Of a stretch of 64,000 nucleotides of DNA, positions 26,067-36,012 are shown piece after piece. The position numbers and the translations under genes are program-made. Source of the DNA: Pseudomonas sp. P5_109 (lineage in GTDB: Bacteria; Pseudomonadota; Gammaproteobacteria; Pseudomonadales; Pseudomonadaceae); the NCBI RefSeq assembly GCF_034009455.1, contig NZ_CP125380.1, forward strand, positions 2,927,501 through 2,991,500. The letters are read 5' to 3'. Each line of letters begins with the position of its first letter. Position 1 is the first letter of the stretch. The notes beneath the pieces are model-generated. The model was not told where the DNA came from. It searched no databases and saw only the letters and a list, made by a program, of their open reading frames with translations.

Positions 26067-27590
26067 ATGTTTACTCACGTGCCCCAACCGCTGGTCTATG
26101 CCGAAGGGCTGCTGGCGCAGTTCACCAGTCTGTCGCGGGCAACGGACGGCGCGGCGCTGCTGGGCGCCTTCGCGCGCGGCTTGACCGAGCTCAGTGGCTG
26201 CGAACTGGCGCAGGTTTATCTGTTGGATGCAACCCACACCAGCCTGGAGATGAACGCAGAGTGCCTGGACGGCAATCTGCAACCCCGTGAAGCGCAAAGC
26301 CTGCCAGCGGATTACAACGCCGAGCAACTGCTGCAATTCGCACTGTGTCAGAACCGTGTGATATGCCTCACTGGGTTGAGCGGTAGCCTGCACTCGACCA
26401 GCTTTCTGCCCAGTCAGGCCAAACCATGGGAATCGCTGCTGTGCGTACCCTTGGTCAACCAGCACAAGGCCCTGGAAGGGGTGCTTTTGTGCGCCAGCTA
26501 CCAACACCTCGACCTGCAAGGATTTGCCAACTCATTCCGCCAGCTTGGTTCGTTTGTCGTCGACCAACTGCATCTGCTTCAGCGGCTACACCGGCCGAGC
26601 ACTGAGCTGTCAGCGCTGCCGGTCTGTGCGCCCAGCGCCAGTGGCTATGGCCTGATTGGCAGCAGCTCGGCCATGCACCGAGTCTATTCGCTAATCGGCA
26701 AAGTGTTGCACAGCCCCTGTACCGTGTTGCTGCGTGGAGAGACCGGCACCGGCAAAGAACTGGTAGCCCGAGCCATTCATGATTGCGGCCCGCGTCGCTC
26801 CAAAAGCTTCATCGTGCAGAACTGCGCGGCGCTGCCGGAAAACCTGCTGGAAAGCGAGCTGTTTGGCTATCGCAAAGGCGCTTTTACCGGGGCCCACCGC
26901 GACCGCGTCGGACTGTTCGATGCGGCCAACGGCGGCACGCTGCTGCTTGACGAAGTGGGCGATATGCCGCTGTCGTTGCAAGCCAAGCTGTTGCGGGTAC
27001 TACAGGAGGGCGAGGTTCGCCCGCTGGGCTCCAATGACACCCACAAAGTCGATGTGCGCATTATCGCCGCGACGCATCGGGATCTGTTGGCTCTGGTCAG
27101 CGCTGGGCAGTTTCGTGAAGACCTGTATTACCGACTGGTGCATTTCCCCATCGAGTTGCCGGCCCTGCGCGAGCGCGCAGAGGACATCCTGGTACTGGCA
27201 CGCCACTTTGCCGACAGGGCGTGCGTTTTTTTGCAGCGCGATGCAGTGAGTTGGTCCGACGATGCCCTTGATCGTTTGGCCAGCTACGCCTTTCCCGGCA
27301 ACGTGCGCGAGCTCAAGGGCCTGGTCGAACGGGCGCTGTTGCTGTGCGAGGGCGACGAATTGCTGGTTGAGCATTTCTCCTTGCATATCGACACCATGCC
27401 TCAAGGCAGCAGCCTGAACCTGCGCGAACGGCTTGATCAGATCGAGCGAAGTCTGATGCTCGATTGTCTGCGCAAGAACGACGGTAATCGGACCAACGCC
27501 GCCCGTGAGCTCGGCCTGCCGCGTCGTACCTTTCTCTACCGCCTCGATCGCCTGAACATCAACGTGTGGAGGGCCGATGACCAAGCCTGA
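26067..27590 (+). CDS. sfa: Sigma-54-dependent activator of the T6SS locus (Sfa type)
   Basis: 507 aa. Two ATGs lie in tandem (26064, 26067); the AGGAGG at 26056-26061 favours the second. An N-terminal GAF-like sensor (about 1-180) is followed by an AAA+ domain with Walker A GETGTGKE (224-231) and the sigma-54 contact motif GAFTGA (271-276), then [20 protein letters not shown] Fis-type helix-turn-helix closes it ([21 protein letters not shown]). In P. aeruginosa the sfa2 gene lies at the same place in the H2 locus. It should act at the hcp sigma-54 promoter and the paired dyads at 14189-14228 (inference). No receiver domain, so it is not a two-component regulator. Confidence 0.93.
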   Translation: MFTHVPQPLVYAEGLLAQFTSLSRATDGAALLGAFARGLTELSGCELAQVYLLDATHTSLEMNAECLDGNLQPREAQSLPADYNAEQLLQFALCQNRVICLTGLSGSLHSTSFLPSQAKPWESLLCVPLVNQHKALEGVLLCASYQHLDLQGFANSFRQLGSFVVDQLHLLQRLHRPSTELSALPVCAPSASGYGLIGSSSAMHRVYSLIGKVLHSPCTVLLRGETGTGKELVARAIHDCGPRRSKSFIVQNCAALPENLLESELFGYRKGAFTGAHRDRVGLFDAANGGTLLLDEVGDMPLSLQAKLLRVLQEGEVRPLGSNDTHKVDVRIIAATHRDLLALVSAGQFREDLYYRLVHFPIELPALRERAEDILVLARHFADRACVFLQRDAVSWSDDALDRLASYAFPGNVRELKGLVERALLLCEGDELLVEHFSLHIDTMPQGSSLNLRERLDQIERSLMLDCLRKNDGNRTNAARELGLPRRTFLYRLDRLNINVWRADDQA

Positions 27591-27672
27591 GTTGCTCGAT
27601 TCCAACGCATTTTTCGTTAACCGTGCCAGCCACAAGGTCGGTGCCCTTTGCTGCTCTCTGGAGACCCTCTGA
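27577..27672 (+). CDS. Tiny open reading frame between sfa and the small lipoprotein (doubtful)
   Basis: 31 codons, [13 protein letters not shown] to CCSLETL. The ATG lies inside the end of sfa (14-base overlap) after GGAGGGCC, and its TGA overlaps the next ATG (ATGA). This chain of overlaps is the only support; the peptide has no signal or domain. It may serve to couple translation from sfa to the lipoprotein gene, or be chance. Confidence 0.3.
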   Translation: MTKPELLDSNAFFVNRASHKVGALCCSLETL

Positions 27673-27812
27673 TGTCTGTTCGTCACTGGCAAGCCGTGCT
27701 GCTGACCCTCGCTGTTGTATGTGGCCTTGGTGGCTGCGGCGGCAATTACAAATTCAACGACGCTGCCTACCGCCCCCTGGGTGATCCGCAGGCGATCAAT
27801 CGCGGCAATTGA
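27672..27812 (+). CDS. Tiny T6SS-associated lipoprotein (orfX position)
   Basis: 46 aa: signal MSVRHWQAVLLTLAVVCG, lipobox LGGC (Cys at about 22), then a mature peptide of about 25 residues including NYKFNDAAYRPLGDP. It lies between sfa and the FHA gene, where the P. aeruginosa H2 cluster has orfX. The lipobox and conserved-looking tail make it a real gene despite its size. It is probably an outer- or inner-membrane-anchored periplasmic peptide. Its role is unknown; a link to the TssJLM membrane complex is only a guess from position. Confidence 0.72.
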   Translation: MSVRHWQAVLLTLAVVCGLGGCGGNYKFNDAAYRPLGDPQAINRGN

Positions 27813-27828
27813 GCGAAGGAGTATCACC

Positions 27829-29022
27829 ATGGAACTGGTTTTCGAAATGCTCAACACCAGGCAGTTCGTGCCCACCGAGCTGTGCCAGAAGACCTTCAAG
27901 CAGACCGGTGGTGTGATCGGTCGGGGTGATGACTGTGACTGGATCATCCCCGACCGCAAGCGGCACTTGTCCAGCCACCACGCGCTGGTCAGCTATCGCG
28001 ATGGCGCTTTTTACCTCACCGATACCAGCAGCAACGGTATCAAGGCCAGTGACAGCGGTGCACGCCTGCGCAAAGGCGAAGCGGTGCGGATAGAGCACGG
28101 AAGCCGTTACATGCTGGGGGACTTTGAGATTCGTGCACGGTTGATCCGCGACCCGGCCATATTCGCTGTGGAACCAGTTCGTCCACAAGCTGCCGGCAGT
28201 ATCATTCCCGACGACGCGTTTCTCGATCTGGACCCGCTCAAAGCGCTGGATCAGCAAGAGCGCGTGTATTCGGAAATCGAAGAGCTGCTCTCATCCAGCC
28301 ACATCATTCAGGACACCCGCCAACGCGCCGATTATGCGCGTATCGATATGGAAAGCCTGATGGTGCCAGAGCTGGTGGAGGCGCCGGTAGCTGCTGAACC
28401 GGTAGCTGCGCCAGTCGTCGAGCGCCAGGCTGATGGTTTCTGGGAGCAGTTCGGGGGCGCCCTGGGCGTTGACCTCAATAAACTGGACCACGATGCCAAA
28501 GAGGCGCTGGCCCTGAATGCCGCGCGCTTGCTCAAGCAGAGCATCGGCGGCCTGCAGCAGAGCCTGCGTACCCGCAGCGAATTGAAAAACGAACTGCGCC
28601 TGGCCCAGACCCTCGTGCAAGGCACGCACAAGAACCCATTGAAGTTCGCCGCCGATGCCGGTGAAGCTCTGGACATTCTGTTGCAGCCCGACAAGCCGGG
28701 GCAGATGCCGGCCAGCCAGGCAATCTCCCGTTCCTTCCGGGACCTGCAAGCCCATCAAGTGGCATTGCTGACTGCCAGCCGCGCCACAGTTCGCGGAACC
28801 CTGGAGCATTTTTCACCGCAACAACTGACCTTGCGCTTCGAGCGCGATAACAAACCCTTGTTCGCCACCTCCGGCAGTCGCTGGAGAGCCTACGGGCGCT
28901 ACCACCACGCCCTCTGCCAGGACGATGACTGGAGTGAACGCCTGCTGACCCGTGATTTCGCCCAGGCCTACGAAGAACAGATTCGCCTGATTTCCACCCT
29001 CAACGCCGACCACCAAGGATGA
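27829..29022 (+). CDS. tagH: T6SS FHA-domain protein TagH (Fha)
   Basis: 397 aa. The start at 27829 follows CGAAGGAGT; the frame is open further upstream but overlaps the lipoprotein gene. An N-terminal FHA domain (about 20-100) shows GRGDDCDWIIPDRKRHLSSHH and TDTSSNGI, the phosphothreonine-binding residues. The C-terminal half includes FWEQFGGALGVDLNKL and NPLKFAADAGEALDILL, typical of type VI FHA proteins. It is a probable target of the kinase/phosphatase pair encoded at 35284-37025, which would set T6SS activation. It overlaps tssJ by 4 bases (ATGA). Confidence 0.94.
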   Translation: MELVFEMLNTRQFVPTELCQKTFKQTGGVIGRGDDCDWIIPDRKRHLSSHHALVSYRDGAFYLTDTSSNGIKASDSGARLRKGEAVRIEHGSRYMLGDFEIRARLIRDPAIFAVEPVRPQAAGSIIPDDAFLDLDPLKALDQQERVYSEIEELLSSSHIIQDTRQRADYARIDMESLMVPELVEAPVAAEPVAAPVVERQADGFWEQFGGALGVDLNKLDHDAKEALALNAARLLKQSIGGLQQSLRTRSELKNELRLAQTLVQGTHKNPLKFAADAGEALDILLQPDKPGQMPASQAISRSFRDLQAHQVALLTASRATVRGTLEHFSPQQLTLRFERDNKPLFATSGSRWRAYGRYHHALCQDDDWSERLLTRDFAQAYEEQIRLISTLNADHQG

Positions 29023-29528
29023 AGCGCATGCCCCGCCGCTCGACTGTTTTTTTCAAGACGCTGACTGCGCTGGCAGCACTGGTGCTAATAGCCGGGTGCT
29101 CGTCTTTATCGCCGTATTCGCACCTCACCAAGCTCAACCTGAAGCTGACCGCCAGCGACCAGGTGAATCCGGACCTCAATGGGCGCCCATCGCCGATTGT
29201 CGTGCGCCTGATCGAACTCAAGCATCCGGTAGCATTCGAGAACGCTGACTTTTTCAGCCTGTATGACCGCGCCAGGGAAACGCTGGCACCGGACATGGTC
29301 GCCAGCGAAGAAATGGAGCTGCGTCCAGGCGAAACCGTGGAGCTCAAACTCAGCGTGGCGCAGGGTAGTCGCTATGTGGGCGTGCTCGCCGCTTACCGCG
29401 ACCTCTCGGACACCCAATGGCGCTACACCCTGCAAGTGCCTGCGCTGACGGCGACCGATGCCGACCTGACCCTGGGCCAGAACGGCCTGCGCAACACCCA
29501 TGCAACCCTCGCCAAGGCGGCTGACTGA
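29019..29528 (+). CDS. tssJ: T6SS outer-membrane lipoprotein TssJ
   Basis: 169 aa from the ATG at 29019; the ATG at 29028 has better spacing to AAGGA and would give 166 aa. The lipobox LIAGC puts the lipidated Cys at residue 27 of the longer form. The mature domain has NLKLTASDQVNPDLNGRPSPIVVRLIELK and ENADFFSLYDRA, matching the SciN/TssJ fold. It anchors the TssLM complex to the outer membrane. It is coupled to tagH upstream and lies 2 bases before tssK. Confidence 0.95.
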   Translation: MKRMPRRSTVFFKTLTALAALVLIAGCSSLSPYSHLTKLNLKLTASDQVNPDLNGRPSPIVVRLIELKHPVAFENADFFSLYDRARETLAPDMVASEEMELRPGETVELKLSVAQGSRYVGVLAAYRDLSDTQWRYTLQVPALTATDADLTLGQNGLRNTHATLAKAAD

Positions 29529-29530
29529 CC

Positions 29531-30862
29531 ATGAACACGCATAAAGTCATTTGGCAGGAAGGCATGTTGCTGCGCCCGCAGCACTTTCAGCATAACGATC
29601 GCTACTACGACCACCAGATGAAGACGCGCACCCAATTGCTGGGTGGCTACACCTGGGGCTTTCTCCACCTGGAAATCGACTTGCAGTTCCTCAACATGGG
29701 CAAGCTGGTAATCAGCCAGGCCTCAGGAATCCTGCCCGACGGCAGCCTGTTCGAACTGGTTGGGAACACCGAGCCGATGGTCCTTGTTGTGCCGCCGAAC
29801 ACCGGCCATACGCCAGTTTACCTGGCGCTGCCGCTGGTTACCGGCAACCACATCGAGGCGCGGCGCATGGAGCAATCCGACGTCTTGGCGCGCTACATCG
29901 CTTACGACGCCGGGGTGGCCGACTCTAATGCCGGCGATGATTCCGCCAGCCAGGTCACTTGTGCACGCCCGGATATCAAGCTGCTGCTGGGCGAACAACA
30001 GAGCGATCAGGCCTATGTGAAGTTGAAAGTCTGTGAAGTGCTCGACACCACGCCCGACGGTGTGATCACCCTCGATCCAGACTATGTGCCGACCTATATC
30101 CAGACCCATGCTTCCAGCTACCTGCTGTCGTGCCTCAAAGAGGTGATCAGCATGCTCGGTCACCGCGGGGACACCATTGCTGAGCGGATTCGCTCCAACG
30201 GCAAGGTCGGCGGTGCGGAGGTCGGCGACTTCATGATGCTGCAGCTGATCAACCGCACAGAACTGCTGCTGCGCCACTACCTGGGCCTTGAGCAGGTCCA
30301 CCCGGAGGAGCTGTACCGCACGTTATTGACCATGCTCGGTGACCTGGCAACCTTTTCCAGCGACACCAAGCGCCCGCGTCTGGACAGCCGCTACCAACAC
30401 AGTGACCAGGGTGCGAGCTTTCGCAAACTGATGGAAGCCATTCGGCAAGTGCTGTCGATGGTGCTGGAGCAGCATGCGATCGAGCTGGTCCTGCAGGCGC
30501 GACAGTATGGAATCACCGTATCGCCGTTGCTCGACCACAAGCTGCTGGGCTCGGCCTCGTTCGTGCTGGCCGCCAGTGCCCACTGCGACTCCGAAGAGCT
30601 GCGCCAGCGCTTGCCGTCGCACCTGAAGGTCGGTCCGGTCGAGCGCATCCGCCAGTTGGTCAACCTGCATTTGCCCGGCATCAAAGTCAAACCCTTGCCG
30701 GTGGCGCCGCGGCAGATCGCGTTTCACTCCAACAAAACCTATTTCATTCTCGAACTCAGTTCAGAGGACCTGGCGCAACTGGAGCGTTCCGGCGGCTTCG
30801 CGTTCCACGTCTCCGGCGAGTTCGCCGAGCTTGAGCTGAATTTCTGGGCCATCAGGAACTGA
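29531..30862 (+). CDS. tssK: T6SS baseplate-to-membrane connector TssK
   Basis: 443 aa, standard length. Starts NTHKVIWQEGMLLRPQHFQHNDRYYDHQ, a diagnostic TssK opening, and ends HVSGEFAELELNFWAIRN. TssK trimers link the TssEFG wedges to TssL/TssM cytoplasmic parts. It lies 2 bases after tssJ and 5 bases before tssL, in one operon. No abnormalities. Confidence 0.98.
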   Translation: MNTHKVIWQEGMLLRPQHFQHNDRYYDHQMKTRTQLLGGYTWGFLHLEIDLQFLNMGKLVISQASGILPDGSLFELVGNTEPMVLVVPPNTGHTPVYLALPLVTGNHIEARRMEQSDVLARYIAYDAGVADSNAGDDSASQVTCARPDIKLLLGEQQSDQAYVKLKVCEVLDTTPDGVITLDPDYVPTYIQTHASSYLLSCLKEVISMLGHRGDTIAERIRSNGKVGGAEVGDFMMLQLINRTELLLRHYLGLEQVHPEELYRTLLTMLGDLATFSSDTKRPRLDSRYQHSDQGASFRKLMEAIRQVLSMVLEQHAIELVLQARQYGITVSPLLDHKLLGSASFVLAASAHCDSEELRQRLPSHLKVGPVERIRQLVNLHLPGIKVKPLPVAPRQIAFHSNKTYFILELSSEDLAQLERSGGFAFHVSGEFAELELNFWAIRN

Positions 30863-30867
30863 CCGAC

Positions 30868-31743
30868 ATGATCAAGGACAGAGAACACCCTCAGGACGAT
30901 AAAACCATCCTGCTCGACCGTCAGGGCCATGGCCCGGATTCGCAACCACTGACGGACTTTGCGGCGCCGCCGCGTTTCGAGGAACTGGCAGAACGCATGA
31001 TTTATGCCGCGCGCCTGCGCCCGGCCGAAGCGTTTAACGTCAGCCTCAATTCATTGGTGGCCGCCGCCTGTGAATTGCTCTCGGAAGTGGTGCGGCTCAA
31101 GCACGGCGAAACCCGCGAAGACCTGCGCGCGCTTAACGAACGGCTGACTCGCGGGTTGAAGCTCTTCGACGTGCGCGCTTTGAACGATGGCGTCGAAAGC
31201 AGCCAGGTCATGGGGGCGCACTACGTGTTGTGCACGGTGATCGACGAAGCCGTGGTCACCACACCGTGGGGCAATGAGAGCGAGTGGTCGCAGATGAGCC
31301 TGCTTAGCAGCTTCCACAACGAAACCTTTGGCGGTGAAAAGTTCTTTCAACTACTTGATCACCAGTCGAAAAGCCCGATCAAGAATTTGCCCATGCTCGA
31401 GTTGATGTACCTGTGCCTGGCCCTGGGTTTCGAGGGCAAGTACCGGGTGCAAGCGCGCGGGATGCTGGAGCTGGAAGGCATCCGCGATGCCTTGTACAGG
31501 CAGATCCGGCAATTGCGCGGTGATGTGCCACGGGAGCTATCGCCCCACTGGGAAGGCTTGAAGGATCAGCGGCGCAATCTGGTGCGCATCGTACCGACAT
31601 GGATGGTGGTGCTGTTTACCGTGGTCTGCCTGGTGGTGATGTACTCCGGGTTTGCCTGGGTACTGAGCGAGCAACGCGACACCGTGCTGCAACCTTATCA
31701 GCCGATTGACCCCATCGCGGCCGTGCCGCAGTCGCAGCCGTAA
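30868..31743 (+). CDS. tssL: T6SS inner-membrane protein TssL (DotU/IcmH)
   Basis: 291 aa. The cytoplasmic hook domain (about 35-225) includes VMGAHYVLCTVIDEAVVTTPWG and SLLSSFHNETFGGEKFFQLL, both typical of DotU. A single C-terminal membrane segment follows (about 240-263, WMVVLFTVVCLVVMYSGFAW) with a short periplasmic tail. No peptidoglycan-binding domain. It works with TssM and TssJ as the membrane complex. tssM follows 13 bases after the stop. Confidence 0.97.
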   Translation: MIKDREHPQDDKTILLDRQGHGPDSQPLTDFAAPPRFEELAERMIYAARLRPAEAFNVSLNSLVAAACELLSEVVRLKHGETREDLRALNERLTRGLKLFDVRALNDGVESSQVMGAHYVLCTVIDEAVVTTPWGNESEWSQMSLLSSFHNETFGGEKFFQLLDHQSKSPIKNLPMLELMYLCLALGFEGKYRVQARGMLELEGIRDALYRQIRQLRGDVPRELSPHWEGLKDQRRNLVRIVPTWMVVLFTVVCLVVMYSGFAWVLSEQRDTVLQPYQPIDPIAAVPQSQP

Positions 31744-31756
31744 ACAGGGACGCGTG

Positions 31757-34700
31757 ATGAAAAAGCTTTTCAAGAAAGTCGGCGCATTCTTGCGCAAGAC
31801 CTGGGTCTGGACCTTGCTGATTGTATTATCTGTAGCGCTGCTGGTGTGGTTTGCCGGCCCGTTGCTGGCGGTAGATGACCATAAGTTTTGGGAAGGCGCG
31901 AGCGCGCGTTTACTGACCATCTGCGTGCTGTTCCTGAGCTGGGGCCTGAGCATGGTCTTTGTCGGCTGGCGCGCCGGTGTGCGTAAAAAAACCGTCGAGG
32001 ACAGTGAAGGCGGCCAGGACCGTATCCGCCGGGAAGAACAGATGGACGAGGAACAAAAGGAGTTGAAGGCGCGTTTCAACGATGCCCTGAAAACCCTGAA
32101 GACCTCGAGCCTCTACCGTGGCCGCAGCGAGCGCTGGCGCAGCGATTTGCCCTGGTACTTGCTGATCGGGCCGGAGGGCAGCGGCAAGACCAGCCTGCTG
32201 GACTTCTCCGGGCTGGAGTTTCCGATCAACAAGTTCGAGCGCAAACTCACCCGCGACACCCGTGGTACCCGGCATTGCGACTGGTACTTCGCCGACCATG
32301 GCGTGCTGATCGACACCGCCGGCCGCTACCTGAGCCAGCCCGACCACGAAGTCGACGGCAGAGCCTGGAATACCCTGCTGGACTTGCTGGGTAAACGCCG
32401 CCGCAATCGTCCCCTCAATGGTGTGCTGGTGACCATTTCCGTGGAAGCGCTCCTGAGCGGCAACGAGCCGGCCCTTAAGGAGATCGCCGAACATGTCCGT
32501 GAGCGCCTGCAGAGCGTGTACCAGAAGCTGCATGTGGATGTGCCGGTTTACCTGGTACTGAGCAAGGCTGATCGCTTACTGGGTTTTGATGAGTTTTTCG
32601 ACCAGATGAGCCGCGAAGAAAGCGATCAGGTTTTGGGTAGCACCTTTCGCAAAGAGCAGAGCGGCACTGACGTGGCCGTACTGCGCGCCGAGTTCGAAGC
32701 GCTGCTGCATCGCCTTAACAGTCAAGTGATCATGCGAATGCACCAGGAGCGCGACATGCAGCGCCGCGGTCGTATCCTCGATTTCCCCCACCAATTGGGG
32801 CAAATCGGTGAGCACCTGTGCCTGTTCGTTGAGTTGGCATTCTCCGGCAATCGTTACCAGCGGGTCAGTCAGTTGCGTGGCTTCTACCTGACCAACGCAC
32901 CGCACCTGACCGAAGAAATGGACGCCACCGCCGCCGGCATCGGCGCCAACCTCGGTATGAAAGCCGCTGTGTTGCCGACCCTGCGTAGCGGCCGTTCGCG
33001 CTTTATTCATCATATGCTCAGCCGGGTTATTTTCCCCGAGGCTGATCTGGCGGGCCTGGACCAGCGTGAACGCAGGCGCATTCACTGGGGCCAACGTACC
33101 TTGTACGTGGGCGCGCTGGCCGCATTGGCACTGTTCGGCCTGCTCTGGGCCGGCGGTTTCTCCGCCAACTACGAGCGGCTGGAAAAGCTGCGCAGCCTGG
33201 CGCAAAGCTGGACGCAACATCGCTCGACCCTGGCTGCGCGCGACGATTCAATGGCAACACTCAAGACCCTCGACAGCAGCTATGCCGCGACCCAGGTCTT
33301 TGCGAAAAAGGGCGATGTGGGTTATCAGGAGCGAGGTGGCCTGTACCAGGGCGAAACCGTCAACCCGGTGGTCAAGGACGCCTATGAGGGCGAATTGCAA
33401 GTGCAACTCTTGCCACGGGTGGCGTTGCTGTTGGAAGGGCAGATTCGCGCCAACATGAAGGACCGCGATCGCCTGCTCAATAGCCTGCGTGCGTACCTGA
33501 TGCTGAGCATGAGCGACCGCCGTGATGCACCGTGGCTCAAGGAATGGGTCGCAACCGAGTGGTCTCAGCGCTACATCGGCAACACAGCGGTGCAGAATGA
33601 CTTGAACGCGCACTTCGAGCGCTTGCTTGAATTGCCGTTTACCTATCCGGTCAACGACCAGTTGGTAGCCCAGGCTCGCCAGGTGCTGCGCAACGAGTCG
33701 CTGGCTACTGTGGTCTATCGCATGCTGCGTGAGCAGGCGCGCAATCTGCCCGAGTATCGCTTGAGCCAACATCTGGGGCTGCAAGCCGCGCTGTTTGCAG
33801 GCACCGGTTATGTGATTCCGGGTTTCTACACCCAGCAGGGTTATCAGCAGTATTTCTCGGTGCAAGGCTCCGTGCTGGTCACCGCAATACTGCGGGACAA
33901 CTGGGTGTTGGGCGAAAGCTCGGGCCTTAGCACCATGGACTTGCGCCGCTTGATGGTGGAACTGGAGCAACTGTACTTCCGCGACTACGCCAACTATTGG
34001 AGCGAGGCGGTTGGCAGCGTGGCATTGCCGGCGGTCAACGATTTCGGTGAAGGCGCCGAACAGCTGGCGGGCTTGACATCGGCCAACTCGCCGATCCTCC
34101 AATTGTTGGTTGAAGTACGTGAACACACGCGTTTTCCGGCAGTCGCCGACGACGCGGCCGATGCGGCAGACACCGTCGGCAAGCTGGCGGAGAAGGGCGG
34201 CAAGACCGGTAAGCTGGGGGCCGCGTTAGCTGACAAAACCGCCGGTGCCTTGACGAAAAAACTGCCGGACACGGCGAAGAAATCACTGCAACGGCGCTTC
34301 GAGCCTTTACATCGATTACTCGATGACAGCAACGGCCCGGCGGCTGACCTGACCCCGGCGCTGAATGCTCTCAACGAGCTGCAACTGCAAATGGCCAGCC
34401 TCGCACGCGCCAGCGCGCCGGAGCAGGCGGCGTTTGAAATGGCCAGGACTCGCATGGGCGGACAGCGTGATGCGCTGAGTAACCTGCGTAACGCATCAGG
34501 ACGGTTGCCGCGGCCAGTGAGCCTGTGGTTCAGCGGCTTGGCGGAAAACAGCTGGCATCTGGTGCTGGGCGATGCCTATCGGTATCTAAACCTGCGCTAT
34601 CAAAGCGAGCTCTACAGTTTTTATGGTAAGGCGATAAGCCAGCGTTACCCGTTCAACGCCCACAGCTCCAGCGATGTGGCAATCAGCGACTTCCGCGAGT

Positions 34701-35284
34701 TCTTCAAGGCCCAGGGCATTGCTGAGCGCTTTTTCGACAGCTACATGCGTCCGTTCGTCAGCGGCGAGCCGGGTAACTACCGCATGCGCAGTATTGACGG
34801 CCACAGCTTGCCGGTCTCCCGGGTATACCTGGAACAAATGGCTGCCGCCCAGGTCATCCGGCAGAGCTTCTTTGCCGATAACCCGGCGGAACCGCAGGTA
34901 CAGTTCAAACTCGAGCCGTACACGCTGGACCCGGTGGTCAGCCGTTCCGAGTTCAAGTTCGGCGACAAGACCATCGAGTACCGCCACGGTCCGATTGTGC
35001 CGATGTCGTTCAAATGGCCGACCGACGCTGAGGGCGGTCGTACCAGCCTGGTGCTCGACAAGATTGTCGGTCGTCCGATTGGTATCGAGAAAAACACCGG
35101 ACCCTGGTCACTATTCCGCCTGTTTGACCTGATGCAGACCGAATACCTTACCGGGCGCGACGTGTTGGTGCTAAAGGCCGATATAGGCGGCCTGCGCGCC
35201 AACTATCTGCTGATCAGCCAGCGCACGCCGAACCCGTTCGACATGGGCGTGTTGCGTACCTTCCGCATGCCGGTGCAGCTCTGA
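31757..35284 (+). CDS. tssM: T6SS inner-membrane protein TssM (IcmF)
   Basis: 1175 aa. The start MKKLFKKVGAFLRK at 31757 gives the first membrane segment at about residues 17-37. A second span follows at about 50-70 and a third at about 448-467. The cytoplasmic NTPase-like domain has Walker A GPEGSGKT (138-145). The long periplasmic part ends in the TssJ-binding C-terminus (RTPNPFDMGVLRTFRMPVQL). An Ala/Lys-rich stretch at about 800-840 looks like a flexible linker. Its TGA overlaps the ATG of the phosphatase gene by one base. Confidence 0.97.
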   Translation: MKKLFKKVGAFLRKTWVWTLLIVLSVALLVWFAGPLLAVDDHKFWEGASARLLTICVLFLSWGLSMVFVGWRAGVRKKTVEDSEGGQDRIRREEQMDEEQKELKARFNDALKTLKTSSLYRGRSERWRSDLPWYLLIGPEGSGKTSLLDFSGLEFPINKFERKLTRDTRGTRHCDWYFADHGVLIDTAGRYLSQPDHEVDGRAWNTLLDLLGKRRRNRPLNGVLVTISVEALLSGNEPALKEIAEHVRERLQSVYQKLHVDVPVYLVLSKADRLLGFDEFFDQMSREESDQVLGSTFRKEQSGTDVAVLRAEFEALLHRLNSQVIMRMHQERDMQRRGRILDFPHQLGQIGEHLCLFVELAFSGNRYQRVSQLRGFYLTNAPHLTEEMDATAAGIGANLGMKAAVLPTLRSGRSRFIHHMLSRVIFPEADLAGLDQRERRRIHWGQRTLYVGALAALALFGLLWAGGFSANYERLEKLRSLAQSWTQHRSTLAARDDSMATLKTLDSSYAATQVFAKKGDVGYQERGGLYQGETVNPVVKDAYEGELQVQLLPRVALLLEGQIRANMKDRDRLLNSLRAYLMLSMSDRRDAPWLKEWVATEWSQRYIGNTAVQNDLNAHFERLLELPFTYPVNDQLVAQARQVLRNESLATVVYRMLREQARNLPEYRLSQHLGLQAALFAGTGYVIPGFYTQQGYQQYFSVQGSVLVTAILRDNWVLGESSGLSTMDLRRLMVELEQLYFRDYANYWSEAVGSVALPAVNDFGEGAEQLAGLTSANSPILQLLVEVREHTRFPAVADDAADAADTVGKLAEKGGKTGKLGAALADKTAGALTKKLPDTAKKSLQRRFEPLHRLLDDSNGPAADLTPALNALNELQLQMASLARASAPEQAAFEMARTRMGGQRDALSNLRNASGRLPRPVSLWFSGLAENSWHLVLGDAYRYLNLRYQSELYSFYGKAISQRYPFNAHSSSDVAISDFREFFKAQGIAERFFDSYMRPFVSGEPGNYRMRSIDGHSLPVSRVYLEQMAAAQVIRQSFFADNPAEPQVQFKLEPYTLDPVVSRSEFKFGDKTIEYRHGPIVPMSFKWPTDAEGGRTSLVLDKIVGRPIGIEKNTGPWSLFRLFDLMQTEYLTGRDVLVLKADIGGLRANYLLISQRTPNPFDMGVLRTFRMPVQL

Positions 35285-36012
35285 TGCAGCTAGCCAGTCC
35301 TTGGCGCAGCGCGGCGCGTACGGATGCCGGCAAGGTGCGGGCGCGCAACGAAGATGCCTTCCTCGACTGCCCCCAGCAGGGACTGTGGGTGGTCGCGGAC
35401 GGCATGGGCGGTCACCAAGGCGGAGACATTGCCAGCCAACTGATTGTTGCCAGCCTCGCAGAGTTGCCGGTTCAGGCGGATTTTGATGCGCGCATCACCG
35501 ACATTCGCCAGTGCCTGCACTGGCTCAACCGGCGCCTGGGCCAGGAGTTGACGGTCTCCGCCGGGCGTCAGGACAGCATCATGGGCAGCACCGTGGTGGT
35601 GCTGCTGGTGGAGGACAAGCGCGCTGCGTGCATCTGGGCCGGCGACAGCCGCTGCTACTTGTGGCGAGGCCAGCGTTTGTACCAGCTGTCCAAGGACCAC
35701 TCGTATCAGCAACAGTTGATGGACGAGCAAAACTTCAGCGCCGAACAGGCCAGGACTCATCCATCCGCCCATGCGTTGACCCGGGCGGTGGGCGCGGCGG
35801 AGCAGTTGACCCTCGATGTGTTGGAACTGGAGGTGTATGCCGGTGATGTGTTTTTGCTGTGCAGCGACGGCCTGTATCAAGGGCTGACCTGCGACGCCCT
35901 GGGCAGCGCCTTGAGCCTCGTGGCGCCGCATGTCGCGTTGGACCGCCTGTTCGATGGTGCGTTGCGCGGCTCGGCACGGGATAACCTGACCGCCGTGGTG
36001 ATCCGCCAGTGA
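35284..36012 (+). CDS. pppA: T6SS-associated PP2C-type Ser/Thr phosphatase (PppA/Stp1)
   Basis: 242 aa. PP2C motifs are visible: RTDAGKVRARNEDAF, VVADGMGGHQGGDIAS (metal-binding DGMGG), IWAGDSRCYLWR, LCSDGLYQGL and the final ARDNLTAVVI. It is the expected partner of the downstream kinase; together they reversibly phosphorylate FHA-type targets to control T6SS assembly. Coupled to tssM (TGATG) and to the kinase (GTGA). In the P. aeruginosa H2 locus the gene is stp1. No signal peptide; cytoplasmic. Confidence 0.95.
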   Translation: MQLASPWRSAARTDAGKVRARNEDAFLDCPQQGLWVVADGMGGHQGGDIASQLIVASLAELPVQADFDARITDIRQCLHWLNRRLGQELTVSAGRQDSIMGSTVVVLLVEDKRAACIWAGDSRCYLWRGQRLYQLSKDHSYQQQLMDEQNFSAEQARTHPSAHALTRAVGAAEQLTLDVLELEVYAGDVFLLCSDGLYQGLTCDALGSALSLVAPHVALDRLFDGALRGSARDNLTAVVIRQ

